Shown: in pieces, positions 50,155 through 60,710 of the stretch
Layout: each line of letters starts with the position of its first letter
Position numbering within the stretch: position 1 is the stretch's first letter
Source: Gossypium raimondii
Taxonomy: Eukaryota > Streptophyta > Magnoliopsida > Malvales > Malvaceae
Length of the DNA stretch: 64,000 nt
Reading direction: 5' to 3'
NCBI RefSeq assembly: GCF_025698545.1
Contig: NC_068571.1
Location: 48,641,733-48,705,732 of the forward strand
The notes under the pieces: model-generated
Told to the model about the DNA's origin: nothing
Seen by the model: only the letters and a program-made list of their open reading frames with translations
Databases searched by the model: none
Made by a program: the position numbers and the translations under genes

Positions 50155-51408
50155 TCATACAGGAGAGAGAGTTTGGATGAAATGATGAGCCCAAAAATAT
50201 GTCAAGGAAATCAAAACAGGGCTGCCCTTATAACCATTTTCATCTGCATCTAAATCACAAATCTTCTTGAAGCTGCCATCCTTTAGATTGTAGTGTATAG
50301 CCTTCTCAGGTATATGCAGCACCATGTATGATTCTTCATCATCTGCTTCCCTAACAATACAAAGAACCGAAAAGACATAATAATTCAAATCCGAAGGAAC
50401 GGAATATGTCCGTACCATTCCTGGATATGCAACTGTTAGTAGATCAAGATTAATGTTATACTTCACAAACCATCCAGAGTAATCACTCTCAATCTCGTAC
50501 ACACAGAATCGAGTTGTTGGAGGTTGGTATATTTCGATAAGATGCAAATGGTTTTGAGATTCACCGAAATACCGACACCGCCTAAGGTCTTCCCAATCAT
50601 CGGGAATTGGAGGCATTGGCAAATCTCGAAGTTCCTCGTCTTGGACGTTGAAATAAAAAGAAGTATTGTTCCATGCACCAAGCCAATGAATGGCACCATT
50701 GCAAAACACCCCACCACCAAACTCAGTGTTGACATGGGCAAGGAAAGGCTTACCGGAGAGTCTCCAGGAACGAGTTTGGGACGAGTATATTTCGATTTGT
50801 TGGCTCACGAAGTTCGAGTCTGGATCATCTGAAATGTTGAGCCATGGGTCAGGGTCTCGGACGCAGACAACTTTATAGTGAGGCGACTTGGTATGATCAA
50901 ATGCTAAGCTCAAACTATATACAATTCTAGCATCCTGCGGGTTAGCTGGTAGAGCAATCATAACAAATTGTTTGGTTGTAGGATTATAAATGTAATAATC
51001 ATAATTGGATTTGTCGACATAACGGAAGCTACTACATAATAGCAATCCATTGCATGATTGCACAACTTTCAAACCTGATGGGTGGTTAATGAAATCCAGA
51101 TACTTAAAGGGAGCATCATCAGCTGATGATTTGTTTCCAAGAGGGATGAAGCCATATTCAGGTTTGTTGGCTGGAGAACCCAATTTCCGCATGACGAGGC
51201 CCGATATGTCAGGAAAAAGACGGCAAGAGAATTCGGGATCGGAGATGATAGAGTGCCAGGTTTTCGAAACCGATTTAAATCGGAGAAGAGATTTAACAGG
51301 TAAACGAACTAAAATCTGTATGAGAAGATCATAGTTATTGGCAATGGTCTCAGCATTTTGAGAATGTTTTCGGACAATTCGCATCCGAGGTCTCTTCCTA
51401 GAGAGCAT
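50155..51408 (-). CDS. F-box protein with FBA-type interaction domain (intact tandem copy)
   Basis: A single-exon, 417-residue protein. A basic leader (MLSRKRPRMRIVRK) precedes an F-box at about residues 24-66 (YDLLIQILVRLPVKSLLRFK, then SVSKTWHSIISDPEF), the segment that binds SKP1 in SCF ubiquitin ligases. It is followed by an F-box-associated (FBA-type) substrate-recognition region with GLKVVQSCNGLLLCSS, YDYYIYNPTTKQFVMI, the QIEIYSSQTRSWRLSG block and GGVFCNGAIHWLGAWN. A role as a ubiquitin-ligase adaptor is inferred from the family; the substrate is unknown. A TATA-like sequence lies about 75 bases upstream of the ATG (near 51,479-51,485). Two related copies follow on the same strand, one truncated (52,690-53,030) and one with a nonsense codon (53,968-55,248). 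The frame is intact. Confidence 0.93.
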   Translation of the reverse strand: MLSRKRPRMRIVRKHSQNAETIANNYDLLIQILVRLPVKSLLRFKSVSKTWHSIISDPEFSCRLFPDISGLVMRKLGSPANKPEYGFIPLGNKSSADDAPFKYLDFINHPSGLKVVQSCNGLLLCSSFRYVDKSNYDYYIYNPTTKQFVMIALPANPQDARIVYSLSLAFDHTKSPHYKVVCVRDPDPWLNISDDPDSNFVSQQIEIYSSQTRSWRLSGKPFLAHVNTEFGGGVFCNGAIHWLGAWNNTSFYFNVQDEELRDLPMPPIPDDWEDLRRCRYFGESQNHLHLIEIYQPPTTRFCVYEIESDYSGWFVKYNINLDLLTVAYPGMVRTYSVPSDLNYYVFSVLCIVREADDEESYMVLHIPEKAIHYNLKDGSFKKICDLDADENGYKGSPVLISLTYFWAHHFIQTLSPV

Positions 51409-51478
51409 ATTTTAAAGAGTATTCGAATACTGAATAAGATTGAAAAGAAATTGTCTCATGTGTCAACACATTAAAGCT

Positions 51479-51485
51479 ATATATG
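51479..51485 (-). promoter_or_regulatory. Putative TATA box of the intact F-box gene
   Basis: On the minus strand the sequence reads CATATATAGC about 75 bases upstream of the start codon. The same ATATATAGCTT context occurs upstream of the third copy (about 55,320-55,330), so the promoter was duplicated along with the coding region. Confidence 0.55.
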
Positions 51486-51679
51486 TAGAAATATGATAAA
51501 GTTGCTTTCTCAATGCTCCTCTTCAAGCAATGGAGTAGTTTTAATTGACTTGCAAGGATTATAAACAAATTAGGAATTGGTCAGTTGTTGATTTTAAATT
51601 CTGGAAAATCCATTTATAATATATGATATTTTATTCTTTTTTTTGTTTCGTTGAAGTTTTAATTTTCTATATATATATT

Positions 51680-51925
51680 TGGGCGGAACTAAGGGACTGA
51701 CAATGGCCGGCCCTAAAAAAATTTTACCTTTAGTTCTTTTATAACTTTAAAATTTTAAACTAGTATATGGTAAAATTACACTTTGACTTCTCAAAATGAG
51801 AAAAAATTGATTTAAACCTTTAAACTTATAAAGATATATGCCATTAAAATAGTGAAATTTCATTTTGCTATAGTAAAATATACAAATTAATTCCAGCCCT
51901 CAAAATTTTTTCTAGCTTCACCCAT
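51680..51925. repeat. Dispersed repeat, copy 3 (GGCGGAACTAAGG family)
   Basis: It begins GGGCGGAACTAAGGGACTGA with GGCCGGCCCTAAAAAAATTT, contains AATGAGAAAAAATTGATTTAAACC-type AT-rich blocks, and ends CCAGCCCTCAAAATTTTTTC. The ends are loosely inverted repeats of each other. It resembles the segments at 2,690-2,950 and 14,845-15,020. Confidence 0.4.
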
Positions 51926-51945
51926 ATATATATATATATATATAT
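51924..51945. repeat. (AT)n microsatellite
   Basis: About eleven AT units directly after the dispersed repeat. Confidence 0.9.
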
Positions 51946-52153
51946 TAATTAATACGCTGTCTGCAGTCAATGTACTACTTACAAAAGGTCCTTGTATGAC
52001 ATGACATACTCATTTGTAGCTTAGCACAAATTATTGCATTTAAATCGACTTGATTTCATACCCTATTCACTAATTACATGCAATACTATGCGTTTAAGTT
52101 AGAATGTTATGTGAACTTATCACATTTTTAAAATGTTAGGTCATATTTTAAAA

Positions 52154-52527
52154 TTGGTTAAAATATGCCATAAGTTTTTGCACCCTTTGAAAATTTGAAA
52201 TTTATCCTTGTAGTTTTATTTTTAGGAATTTAATACCTTTACTTTCATATTTCAAAATTCAGGTCTAATTATTAACGATGTTAAAATTATTTTGCTAAAT
52301 TCAAGTTCATTACAATGTTATTTTTGTAGTTATATGGCTACTAAGTGAACATTTTATTTATTTCAAAATGTCACCCCAGCAAATTTAATAAAAAAATTAA
52401 CAATGCTAACAATTGGACTTGAATTTTGAAATCTGAAAAGTAGAAGGACTAAATTCGAGAATAAAAGTACAAACACTAAATTTCAAATTTGTGAAGAGTA
52501 TATGGATTTATGACATATTTTAATCAA
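52154..52527. repeat. Foldback/MITE element with ~130-bp inverted arms
   Basis: The left arm starts TTGGTTAAAATATGCCATAA and the right arm reverse-complemented starts TTGATTAAAATATGTCATAA. The match continues inward with AAATTTGAAATTTA, then ATTTCAAAATTCAGGTCTAA / ATTTCAAAATTCAAGTCCAA. Arms of about 130 bp flank a centre of roughly 110 bp. It is non-coding. Related copies at 16,675-16,870 and a half copy at about 30,790-30,865 show that the family is dispersed. Target duplication not resolved. Confidence 0.7.
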
Positions 52528-52689
52528 GTCTAACTCATAATGATAAATTTAGCCCTCAACGTTTATATCTTTTTTCAATTTGGTATTTGTTATGTTTTTT
52601 TAAGCTCAATTTGACCCTCAACCTTTCAAAAAGAATCAAATTACTTGTATTTTAAAAATAAAAATACCAACTAAAACATTAAATTTTTA

Positions 52690-53030
52690 ACCTTAAGGGT
52701 GGTTAATGAAATCAAGATGAATAGAGAGGTAGCATCATGGGTTGATGACATGTTTCGAAAAGGGATGAAGCCATATTCAGGTTTGATGATTGGAGAACTC
52801 GATTTCTACATGATGAGGCTTGATACGTCGAGAAAAAGGCAACAAGAGAATTTGGGATCGGAGGTGACGGAGATTTAATAGGTAAACAAGCAAAAATATG
52901 CATCAGAAGATCATAGTTATTGGCAATAGCCTCCGCATTAGGGGAATGTTTGTCGGATCTCGTCAATTCTATCCGAGGCCACTTCGTGGAGAGCACACTA
53001 GAGAGTATCCGAATACCCAACAGGATTGAA
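52690..53030 (-). pseudogene. Truncated F-box gene relic
   Basis: On the minus strand, SDKHSPNAEAIANNYDLL and MHIFACLPIKS align with the start of the neighbouring F-box genes. An internal deletion then removes the RFKSVSKTWHSII part of the F-box and shifts the frame. Similarity continues out of frame through the region equivalent to PEYGFIP to about GGTGGTTAATGAAATC (52,697) and ends there, so only the first ~100 codons' worth of the gene remain. An open frame of 121 codons crosses it (53,077-52,712), but its C-terminal half is the wrong frame. Non-functional as an F-box adaptor. Confidence 0.8.
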
Positions 53031-53967
53031 AAAAGAATTGCTTCACGAATCAACAGTTTCAAGCAATATATAAACACAATGGAGAGAAGAAGTTTAGTCA
53101 GATATTACATAGCCAATGAAAAACATTGATAATGAGGCACATGGGTGCCTTGTCATAAAACACATTGGGTGTATGTATGGATGTATGGATGGATGGTTGA
53201 ATATACAATTAAGGATTTGCTATGATATGATAAAATGCAATTAGTCAACTATCACAATGACAATGCTGTTGCTGTCCAAGGAAGGAGACAGAATTAACAA
53301 GCCAATAAACATGGAGCTAGAATTTTTATGACCACAAGATCAATTTTCCAAAATTGAGCTTAAGAAGAGTTTAGGGATTGTTAATGTAATTTACCCATAA
53401 CACATTCCATTCAATCTTGGAAAAAAAATTATCAATTCATTTTTACTAGGATAGCATTGGAGACAATTGTAAGCATGGCTGAATTTGGTGAATGTAACAT
53501 TTTTAGTAAGTCTCTATTAACCAACTTGATTAAACCTAAAATTTTATTTTATCATTTATTGAGAATTGATCTGCATAAACAATGAAAGAAAAAAATAGAG
53601 AAAATCGAACACACAAATTTTACATAAAAAAAATTTAGTTAAGAGTAAAAACTCACGGACAAAGAGTACAAGATAGAGAAAATAACCTAAATAAACAAAA
53701 TCCAAAACCTGAATACAAAGCTCTCTCAAAATCTATTCCAAAAGCTCTTCATCAAATATCATGCAAGAGATATTCCGTTAACTCTCTAAATAGGATTACA
53801 AATGCTCGTCGGAACGTCGTCCGTCGCGTCATCGTGCTCCTCCTCATTATCGCATCGATTCTGTTTTTTTTTTTTATTTGCCCGAAAATGCAAAACACAC
53901 CCCACTTTAAAAATTCAAGCAATAAAATTTATATATAATTTGGCAGGATGAAAAGTAATAATAAATT
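53031..53967. other. Intergenic DNA between F-box copies, possible LTR remnant
   Basis: A short ATGTATGGATGGATGG microsatellite lies near 53,173-53,196. The stretch 53,575-53,880 (AACACACAAATTTTACAT, CTCTCTCAAAATCTATTCC, ACGTCGTCCGTCGCGTCATC) resembles plant LTR sequence, but ends and partners are not visible. No gene. Confidence 0.35.
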
Positions 53968-55248
53968 TTATTCTCGAGATTGTTGTGATACAGGAGATAG
54001 AGTTTGAATGAATTCACCAACACAACAATAGGCCAATAAAATCAAAGCAGGGCTGCTCCTATACTCAGCTTCATTTGCATCCAAATCACATATTTTCTTG
54101 AAGCTGCCATCTTTTAGACTACACCGAATAACCTTCTCAGGTATATGCAATACCATGTATGATTCTTCATCATTTGCTTCCCTAACAATGTAAAAAATGG
54201 AAAACGCGTAATAATTCAAATCCGAAGGATCCCAATAAGTCCTTACCATTCCTGGATATGCAACTATTAGTGGATCAAGGTTAATGTTATACTTCACAAA
54301 CCACCCAGAGTAATCACTCTCAACCTCATACACACTGAATCGACTTGTTGGAGGTCGATATATTTCAATAAGATGCAAATGGTTTCGAGATTCCCCGAAA
54401 TACAGAACCCGCCTAAGGTCTTCCCAATCATCGGGAATTGGAGGCATTGGCAAATCTCGAAGTTCCTCGTCTTCGACGTTGAAATAGAAAGAAGTATTGT
54501 TATATGCACCAAGCCAATGAATGGTACCATTGCAAAACAGCCCACCACCAAACCCAGTGTTGACATGGGAAAGGAAAGGTCTACCGGAGAGTCTCCAGGA
54601 ACGAGTTTGGGACGAGTATATTTCGATTTGTTGGCTCACATAGTTCGATTCTGGATCATCCAAAATGTTGAGCCATGGGTCGGGGTCTCGAACACATACA
54701 ACTCTATAGTGAAGTGACTTGGTTGGATCAAATGCTAAGCTCAAACGACATACAACTCTAGCATTCTGCAGGTTACTTGGTAAAGGAATAGTAACAAATT
54801 GTTTGGTTGTAGGATTATAAATGTAATAATCATAATTGAAATTGTTGTAATAACGGGAGCTACTACATAATAGCAATCCATTGCATGACTGCACAACTTT
54901 CAAACCTGATGAGTGGTTAATGAAATCCAGATACTTAAAGGGAGCATCATCAGTTGATGATTTGTTTCCAAGAGGGATGAAGCCATATTCAGGTTTGTTG
55001 ACTTGCTAACTTAATTTGCACATGATGAGACCTGATATGTTGAGAGAAAGGCGACGAGAGAATTCGGGATCGGAGATGATAGAGTGCCAGGTTTTCGAAA
55101 CAGATTTGAATCGAAGAAGAGATTTAACAGGTAAACGAACTAGAATCAGTATCAAAAGATCATAGTTGTTGGCAATGGCCTCAGCATTTTGAGAATATTT
55201 ATCGGATCTTCGGACAATTCGTATGCGAGGTCTTTTCTTGGAAAGCAT
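53968..55248 (-). pseudogene. F-box/FBA gene copy interrupted by one in-frame stop codon
   Basis: A tandem copy of the gene at 50,155-51,408, in one frame throughout. The start (MLSKKRPRIRIVRRSDKY) lies at 55,248; the F-box (YDLLILILVRLPVKSLLRFK) is complete. A TAG at 55,006-55,008, just after IMCKLS, stops translation at 80 residues, where the intact copy reads on through codons aligned to GSPANKPEYG. Beyond the stop the frame stays open for the rest of the FBA region (PEYGFIP..., KVVQSCNGLLLCSSSRYYNN, QIEIYSSQTRSWRLSGRPF) to the TGA at 53,968. With no other lesion seen, inactivation is recent, or the short F-box-only product is retained. A TATA box (about 55,320-55,334) is conserved with the intact copy. 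The C-terminus extends past the intact copy (LSPVSQQSRE). Confidence 0.85.
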
Positions 55249-56047
55249 GTCTTGGAGGGTATTCGAATGGAAGAAAGAAAGAAAAGAATGACTTGTCTCA
55301 TGTATCATCACTTTGAAGCTATATATATAAATAGAAATATGACAAAGCTGCTTTCTCAGTACTCCTCTCAAAGCAATGGAGAAAAGAAGCTTAGTTTGAA
55401 GATTTCTGTGTACGCCTGGAATCATTGACTTGCAAGGTTTATATAAACAAACTAGAAAGGGGGTCGATTGTTGATTTAAAACTCTAGAAAATCCATTAAT
55501 AAAATATGATAGTTGATTCCTTTGTAACATGTCTATTAATTCCATGCCTGAGTAAGGAAGATAAGCAGTGTTAAATAATTGACATGCTTGCCTATTTGCC
55601 TATGGTTATAACTTTTTATTCTGGCCATGAAATTATGATGCAAGACTTCAACAATATATAGTCTAGTAATCTTTGTGACTTGGGTTTGGAGCCGTTTCTG
55701 AAAGTTACTCATACTAAGTAGTTCTTTAAGAAAACTTTTACAACTACTCATGGAATAGGACCTGACATTGGCGTGACGGTGGGTTGTTGAATAAGCTGTT
55801 GTACCAAAAGAAAGATAACTTCTCCCAGTCAAATCAGAGCTAGATAAAGAAGGTAGAAGAGCTGTGTGAATGGAAAAGATAGAAGTAAAGGAAAGTGCGA
55901 CGAATTTTCGATGAATATACTTGGGTATAGATGGAATCAGATTAGGGGGAGGCTTAATTTCTTACAGGGGACTTGGTAACATCCAGGATGGCGTTGAAGC
56001 CAGTGACCTTTAATATGTACGGTCTGGCATGTGGAAACTGGCGTTGG
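55249..56047. other. Intergenic region between the F-box cluster and the copia element
   Basis: It contains the promoter side of the third F-box copy (to about 55,400) and unremarkable sequence. An open frame of 98 codons on the minus strand (55,832-55,536) has no recognised domain. I see no gene. Confidence 0.45.
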
Positions 56048-56052
56048 ATAAT

Positions 56053-56279
56053 TGTTGAAACAGAATAGCAGCAAACATGAGCAAACATGATCAGCAAGAA
56101 AGGAAGTCAGTATCTTTCATTCAACAATTTGAAATTATATTGAAAGTTACAAACTAATTTGACAGTAACCTAAACTTATAACTGCTCCCACTAATTTGTC
56201 TAATTGTAAACTAAATAATACATAAGCAAAGCTGAACAAGTCAGCTATTACATCCATCAGTTTCAAATCAAAAACTTAC
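56053..56279 (-). repeat. Partial extra LTR copy abutting the 3' LTR
   Basis: About 227 bases repeat one end of the LTR, from TGTTGAAACAGAATAGCAGC to CAAATCAAAAACTTAC, and then switch directly into a second, complete LTR start. The left side has therefore one partial and one full LTR in tandem. The outer edge carries the element's ATAAT target duplication, so the partial copy belongs to the same insertion. Confidence 0.85.
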
Positions 56280-56681
56280 TGTTGAAACAGAATAGCAGCA
56301 AACATGAACAGCAAGAAAGGAAAACGAATGAGCAAAAAAACGTAATTGAAAAGGAAGTCATTATCTTTCATTCAACAATTTCAAATTATATTGAAAGTTG
56401 CAAACTAATTTGACAGTTACCTAAACTTATAACTGCTCCCACTAATTTGTCTAATTGTAAACTAAATAATACAAAAGCAAAGCTGAACAAGTCAGCTATT
56501 ACATCCATCAGTTTCAAGTCAAAAACTTACTAACTTTAGATATCAAGTTACATGCTAACTTGATCACATTACAAAAGAACAAAATGAAACAAAATAAACA
56601 GACTGCTTCTTGTTCTGCTCCAATGTTGGTCTGCTGCTACAGCTTCTTGGTTACTTGTTGCATTGCAGTCCATGCTCAACA
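56280..56681 (-). repeat. 3' LTR of the copia element
   Basis: A 402-bp repeat from TGTTGAAACAGAATAGC to TGCAGTCCATGCTCAACA, highly similar to 60,711-61,125. Small differences include an indel near position 25 (CATGAACAG versus CATCAGCAAACATGAACAG) and one near GTCTGCTGCTAC versus GTCTGTTGCTGCTAC. Confidence 0.92.
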
Positions 56682-56692
56682 CTCCTCCTTGG
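56682..56692 (-). other. Polypurine tract
   Basis: On the minus strand CCAAGGAGGAG lies immediately 5' of the 3' LTR terminus TGTTGA, the position and composition expected for the plus-strand primer of reverse transcription. Confidence 0.8.
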
Positions 56693-56729
56693 ACTGTAGG
56701 CAACAAACACCAATTAAATCTCTCAAGCT

Positions 56730-59700
56730 TTAGAACCTTGCTGCACCAAGAGGCTTTGTTAAAATGTTAGCCAATTGGTCTTGTGAGCTGCAATGAATGA
56801 GACCTACTTCTTTGGATTGTAAAGCTTCTCGAACAAAATGAAACTTAAGCTTAAGATGTTTGGTTTTGCCATGAAAAACTGGATTCTTGGCTATGGCAAC
56901 TGCTGACGGGTTGTCCACCATGATTTCAATAGGTTCAAGTTGTTTCTCATTCAAATCACATAGCAATTTTTTAAGCCAAATGGCTTGGCTTACTGCAGCT
57001 GTAGCTGCTATGTATTCAACCTCAGTTGTTGACTGAGCAACTGTCTGCAGCAGAAAACTCCTGAGCCAAGTGTAAAGAAATATCCCGAGGTACTTCTCAT
57101 GTCATCAACAGATCCAGCCCTGTCACTATCTGAATAACCAATCAGTTCTAACTCACTTCCTTCATTGAACATGACTCCAAACCTCAAAGTTCCTTTGACA
57201 TACCTGAGTATCCTCTTAACTGCCTTCAAATGAGTTATATTGCAGCAGTGCATGAATCTGGACAATAGACTAACTGCATGCATGAAGTCAGGTCTGGTTG
57301 CTGTTAAGTAGAGCAAGCAACCAATTAGGTTTTTGTACTCCCTTTCATCGACTCTTTCTTGACCTCCAAAGCTGGTCAGTTTCTCCCCTTGAGCTAGTGG
57401 TGTACTCACTGTTTTACAATTTTCCATATGAAATTTAGTGAGAATCTTCAAGGAAAATGCATGTTGACTGATAAAAATGCCTTGATCATACTGGTTTACT
57501 TCCATACCAAGGAAGTAAGTCATGATTCCCAAGTCTGTCATGTCAAACATATCTTGCATTTTTTCTTTGAAATCCTGAATCAAGTCAACCTTGCTTCCAG
57601 TCACCAGTAAATCATCCACATAGATTGAGACAATCAGCAAAGTTTCATCTTTAGTCCTTTTTACAAAGAGAGTTGGCTCACTCAAACTTTTCTCAAAACC
57701 GAGCCTAGACAGGTAAGCATCTATCCTGTCATACCAGGCTCGAGGTGCTTGTTTCAGGCCATAAAGAGCTTTCTTCAGCCTGGAAACTTTGTCCTCTTCT
57801 CCTTGGACTTTAAAACCATCAGGCTGTTCAACATATATTTCTTCCTTAAGAAAGCCATTTAAAAAGGCTAATTTAACATCAAGTTGATGAATTCTCCAAT
57901 GCTTCTGTGCAGCTAAAGCAAATAGAAGCTTCATGGTGTCTAGCCTTGCCACTGGAGCAAATGTTTCAACAAAATCAATGCCAAACTGTTGGCTATACCC
58001 TTTTACCACAAGCCTTACCTTGTGTTTATTTAAAGAGCCATCAGCATTGAATTTGGCTCTAAAAACCCACTTGACACCTATGACCTTTTTCTTATCAGGT
58101 ATATCTACCAGATCCCAAGTGTCATTTTTGTGGATCATATCAATTTCAACTTCCATGGCCTTCTTCCAGCTCTTGTTTCTTGCAGCTTTTTCATATCTCG
58201 GAGGCTCAACTATGGCCACATTGCATCTTTGATAGATGTCAGTAATGGACCTGGTCCCTCTTACAGGAGAATCATCCACATTTTCATTGCTGACTTCATT
58301 TTCTGCTAATTCTAAGCTGTTGTCGATTGGATCTTCATCAAACTGACTTGAATCTGAACCATCCAAGCTTAAAAACTTTCCTTCATCAAACTTGACATCC
58401 CTGCTTACCAAAATCTTATTGGTCGAGGGATCAAATATGCTGTAGCCCTTTTTGGTGCTGCTGTAGCCAACAAATATGCCAAGAGTTAACCTTTTCTCAA
58501 GCTTAGTTCTTCTTTCTGCAGGTACAAGAACATAACACACACATCCAAACACCTTCAAATGAGAAACAGTTGGCTTAAGACCATGCCATGCTTCATAGGG
58601 AGTTTTTTCCTTCACAGCATGTGTTGGTAGCTTATTGAGCAGGTACACAGAGGTGTTGACTCCTTCAGCCCAAAATGTGCTTGGAAGTTTGCTTTGAAAT
58701 AGTAAACATTTAGCCATGTTCATCACTGTTCTGTTCTTCCTCTTACACACTCCATTTTGCTGAGGAGTATACACTGTGGTTAACTGATGATAAATCTCAG
58801 ACTGCTCACATAGCTTCTGAAATCTTTCAGACAAGTATTCAGAGCCATTGTCTGTCCTCAAAGCTTTAATTTTACAGCCAGTTTGATTTTCAACTAAAGC
58901 CTTGAATTTTTCAAAGACTTCAAACACTTCTGACTTCTGTTTCATAAAATAAACCCAGCAAAATCTGGTCAGATCATCTATAAATAACACAAAGTACTTA
59001 CTGCCATTGAGTGAAGGAGTCTTCATTGGTCCACAAACATTAGAGTGCACCAATTCAAGCCTTTCTCTAGCCCTCCATGCCTGGTTAATTGGAAAGGGCA
59101 GCCTAGCCTGCTTACCAAGTTGGCACATTTCACAAACAGCCTCACTTGCCTCAACCTTGGTCATGTCCTCTGCCAAATTTAGCTTGTGCAACAAATCAAG
59201 TGACCTGAAATTGACATGGCCTAATCTTTTATACCATAAACCATCATTATTAGTTAAGCCTACATAAGCTTTTCTCTCAAGCTGGCTTACATCAAGCATG
59301 AAGCACTTGTCTGCCATTGGTGCTGAAACAATTTCTACTCCATGAGTATCATTAATAACACAAGAATCATTCTTGAAAACTAGTGAGTAGCCTTTTTCAA
59401 CCAACTGACCTACACTAAGTAGGTTCTGATCTATATCAGGTACATAAAGCACATCTGAAATAACTTTGTTACCTGAACCAGTGTTGATCACCACATCACC
59501 TCTGCCTTTGGCTTCAATCAGATTCCCATTGCCTATCCTAACCTTCGAGTTAAAGCTCCTATCAATGTCTTTGAACAAGCTTTCATCAGCTGCCATGTGA
59601 TGCGAGCAGCCACTATCCACAAGCCAACTACATTTGATTTTGCTTATGGTTGCAAAACATGAGGCAGTAAAGACATGGTCCTCTTGAGCCTGTAAATCCT

Positions 59701-60595
59701 CAGTAGTCTTCGCTTGTATTTGCTGAGTTTGTGCCTTTTCTTGACTTTTACAAATCTTCTCATGATGGCCATACTGCTTACACTTTTTGCACCGAATATC
59801 TGGTCTATTCCAGCAGTATTTCTCCAAATGATTAGTTTTCTTGCAGTGAATGCATGGTGGGAACCTCATTCTCCCTGTGTCTCTTCTTGTTTTCTCCCTT
59901 CTATCAAACCAATGCTTTTTTGTTTTCTGACTTGAACTTGAGCCTTCTCTAGCCTTTGCTTGAAAGGCTCCTTCAGGATGCTCATCTTGCCTATTAGCTC
60001 TCATTTGCTCAAGTGCATAAAGGGAATTCACCAGCTCAGACAAAGAAATGGTTGTGAGGTCCTTCGAGTCCTCCAATGAGGAGATTTTCGACTCAAACCT
60101 CTCAAGGAGAGTTGTGATAACCTTCTCTACGACCCTACTATCACTAAAGTCCTCTCCTAGGAGCCTAATGTTATTAACAGTGGCCATGATCCTATCAGAG
60201 TATTGTTTAATAGACTCTGATTCTTTCATTTTTAAATTCTCAAACTCCGTTCTAAGATTGATTACTTGTTGTTGCCTTGGCTTGTCTGATCCCATAAACT
60301 CCTCATTCAACCTCTTCTATGCTTGCTTAAGTGAATCACAGGCCATGATCCGAGTGAAGATCACATCAGACACTCCATTCTGCAGGCAAGCCATTGGTTT
60401 GTGCTTCTTGGCTTTCTCATCACTATGCTGCCTTATCTGTGCAATTGTTGGATTTGCTCTCAATGGAGGTGGCTCAACATCACTTTCAACTACACTCTAC
60501 AGATCATGTGCTTGGAGGTAAGTTTTCATTTTAACTACCCAAATGTGGTAGTTTTCTCCAGCAAATACTGGTGGTGGAGGATGTGTGAAGCTCAT
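56730..60595 (-). pseudogene. copia gag-pol, multiple inactivating lesions
   Basis: Read leftward from an ATG at 60,595, gag is broken by TAG at 60,497-60,499 and again at 60,317-60,319, both where Trp is expected. An open frame of about 1,100 codons (60,310-57,008) then covers two CCHC zinc knuckles (CIHCKKTNHLEKYC and CKKCKQYGHHEKIC), the protease (LVDSGCSHHM), integrase (zinc-binding HHCC region, then FVLFIDDLTRF, LRTDNGSEYL) and reverse transcriptase (IYVDDLLVTGS). In integrase the motif reads QNGVCKRKN, with Lys where the catalytic Glu of the DDE triad is expected. A small deletion shifts the frame at about 57,045-57,060 in RNase H; the end resumes in 56,966-56,730 (DNPSAVAIAKNPVFHGKTKH), with a TAA at 56,730 just before its usual end. 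The element cannot move by itself. Confidence 0.93.
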
Positions 60596-60695
60596 GTTGC
60601 TGAAACAAGTTTGACAGAAAATGATTTCTTTCTTTTCAAGTTTGTTTTAAACAAAGAAAGGTTCAAACAACAACAGAGGTCCTCAAAGACTAAAG

Positions 60696-60708
60696 GCTCT
60701 GATTACCA
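60696..60708 (-). other. Primer-binding site, Met-tRNA type with one extra base
   Basis: Two bases inside the 5' LTR the minus strand reads TGGTAATCAGAGC. This equals the usual plant copia primer-binding site for initiator Met-tRNA (TGGTATCAGAGC) with one inserted A, a possible further defect. Confidence 0.8.
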
Positions 60709-60710
60709 TT

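Noticed and set aside
54294..54832. Overlapping open frames on both strands within the F-box genes
   Set aside because: They are shadows of the F-box/FBA reading frame, shared by both paralogues because the DNA is duplicated.
55536..55832. 98-codon minus-strand open frame upstream of the F-box copy
   Set aside because: No domain, no promoter signal, and biased composition; treated as chance.
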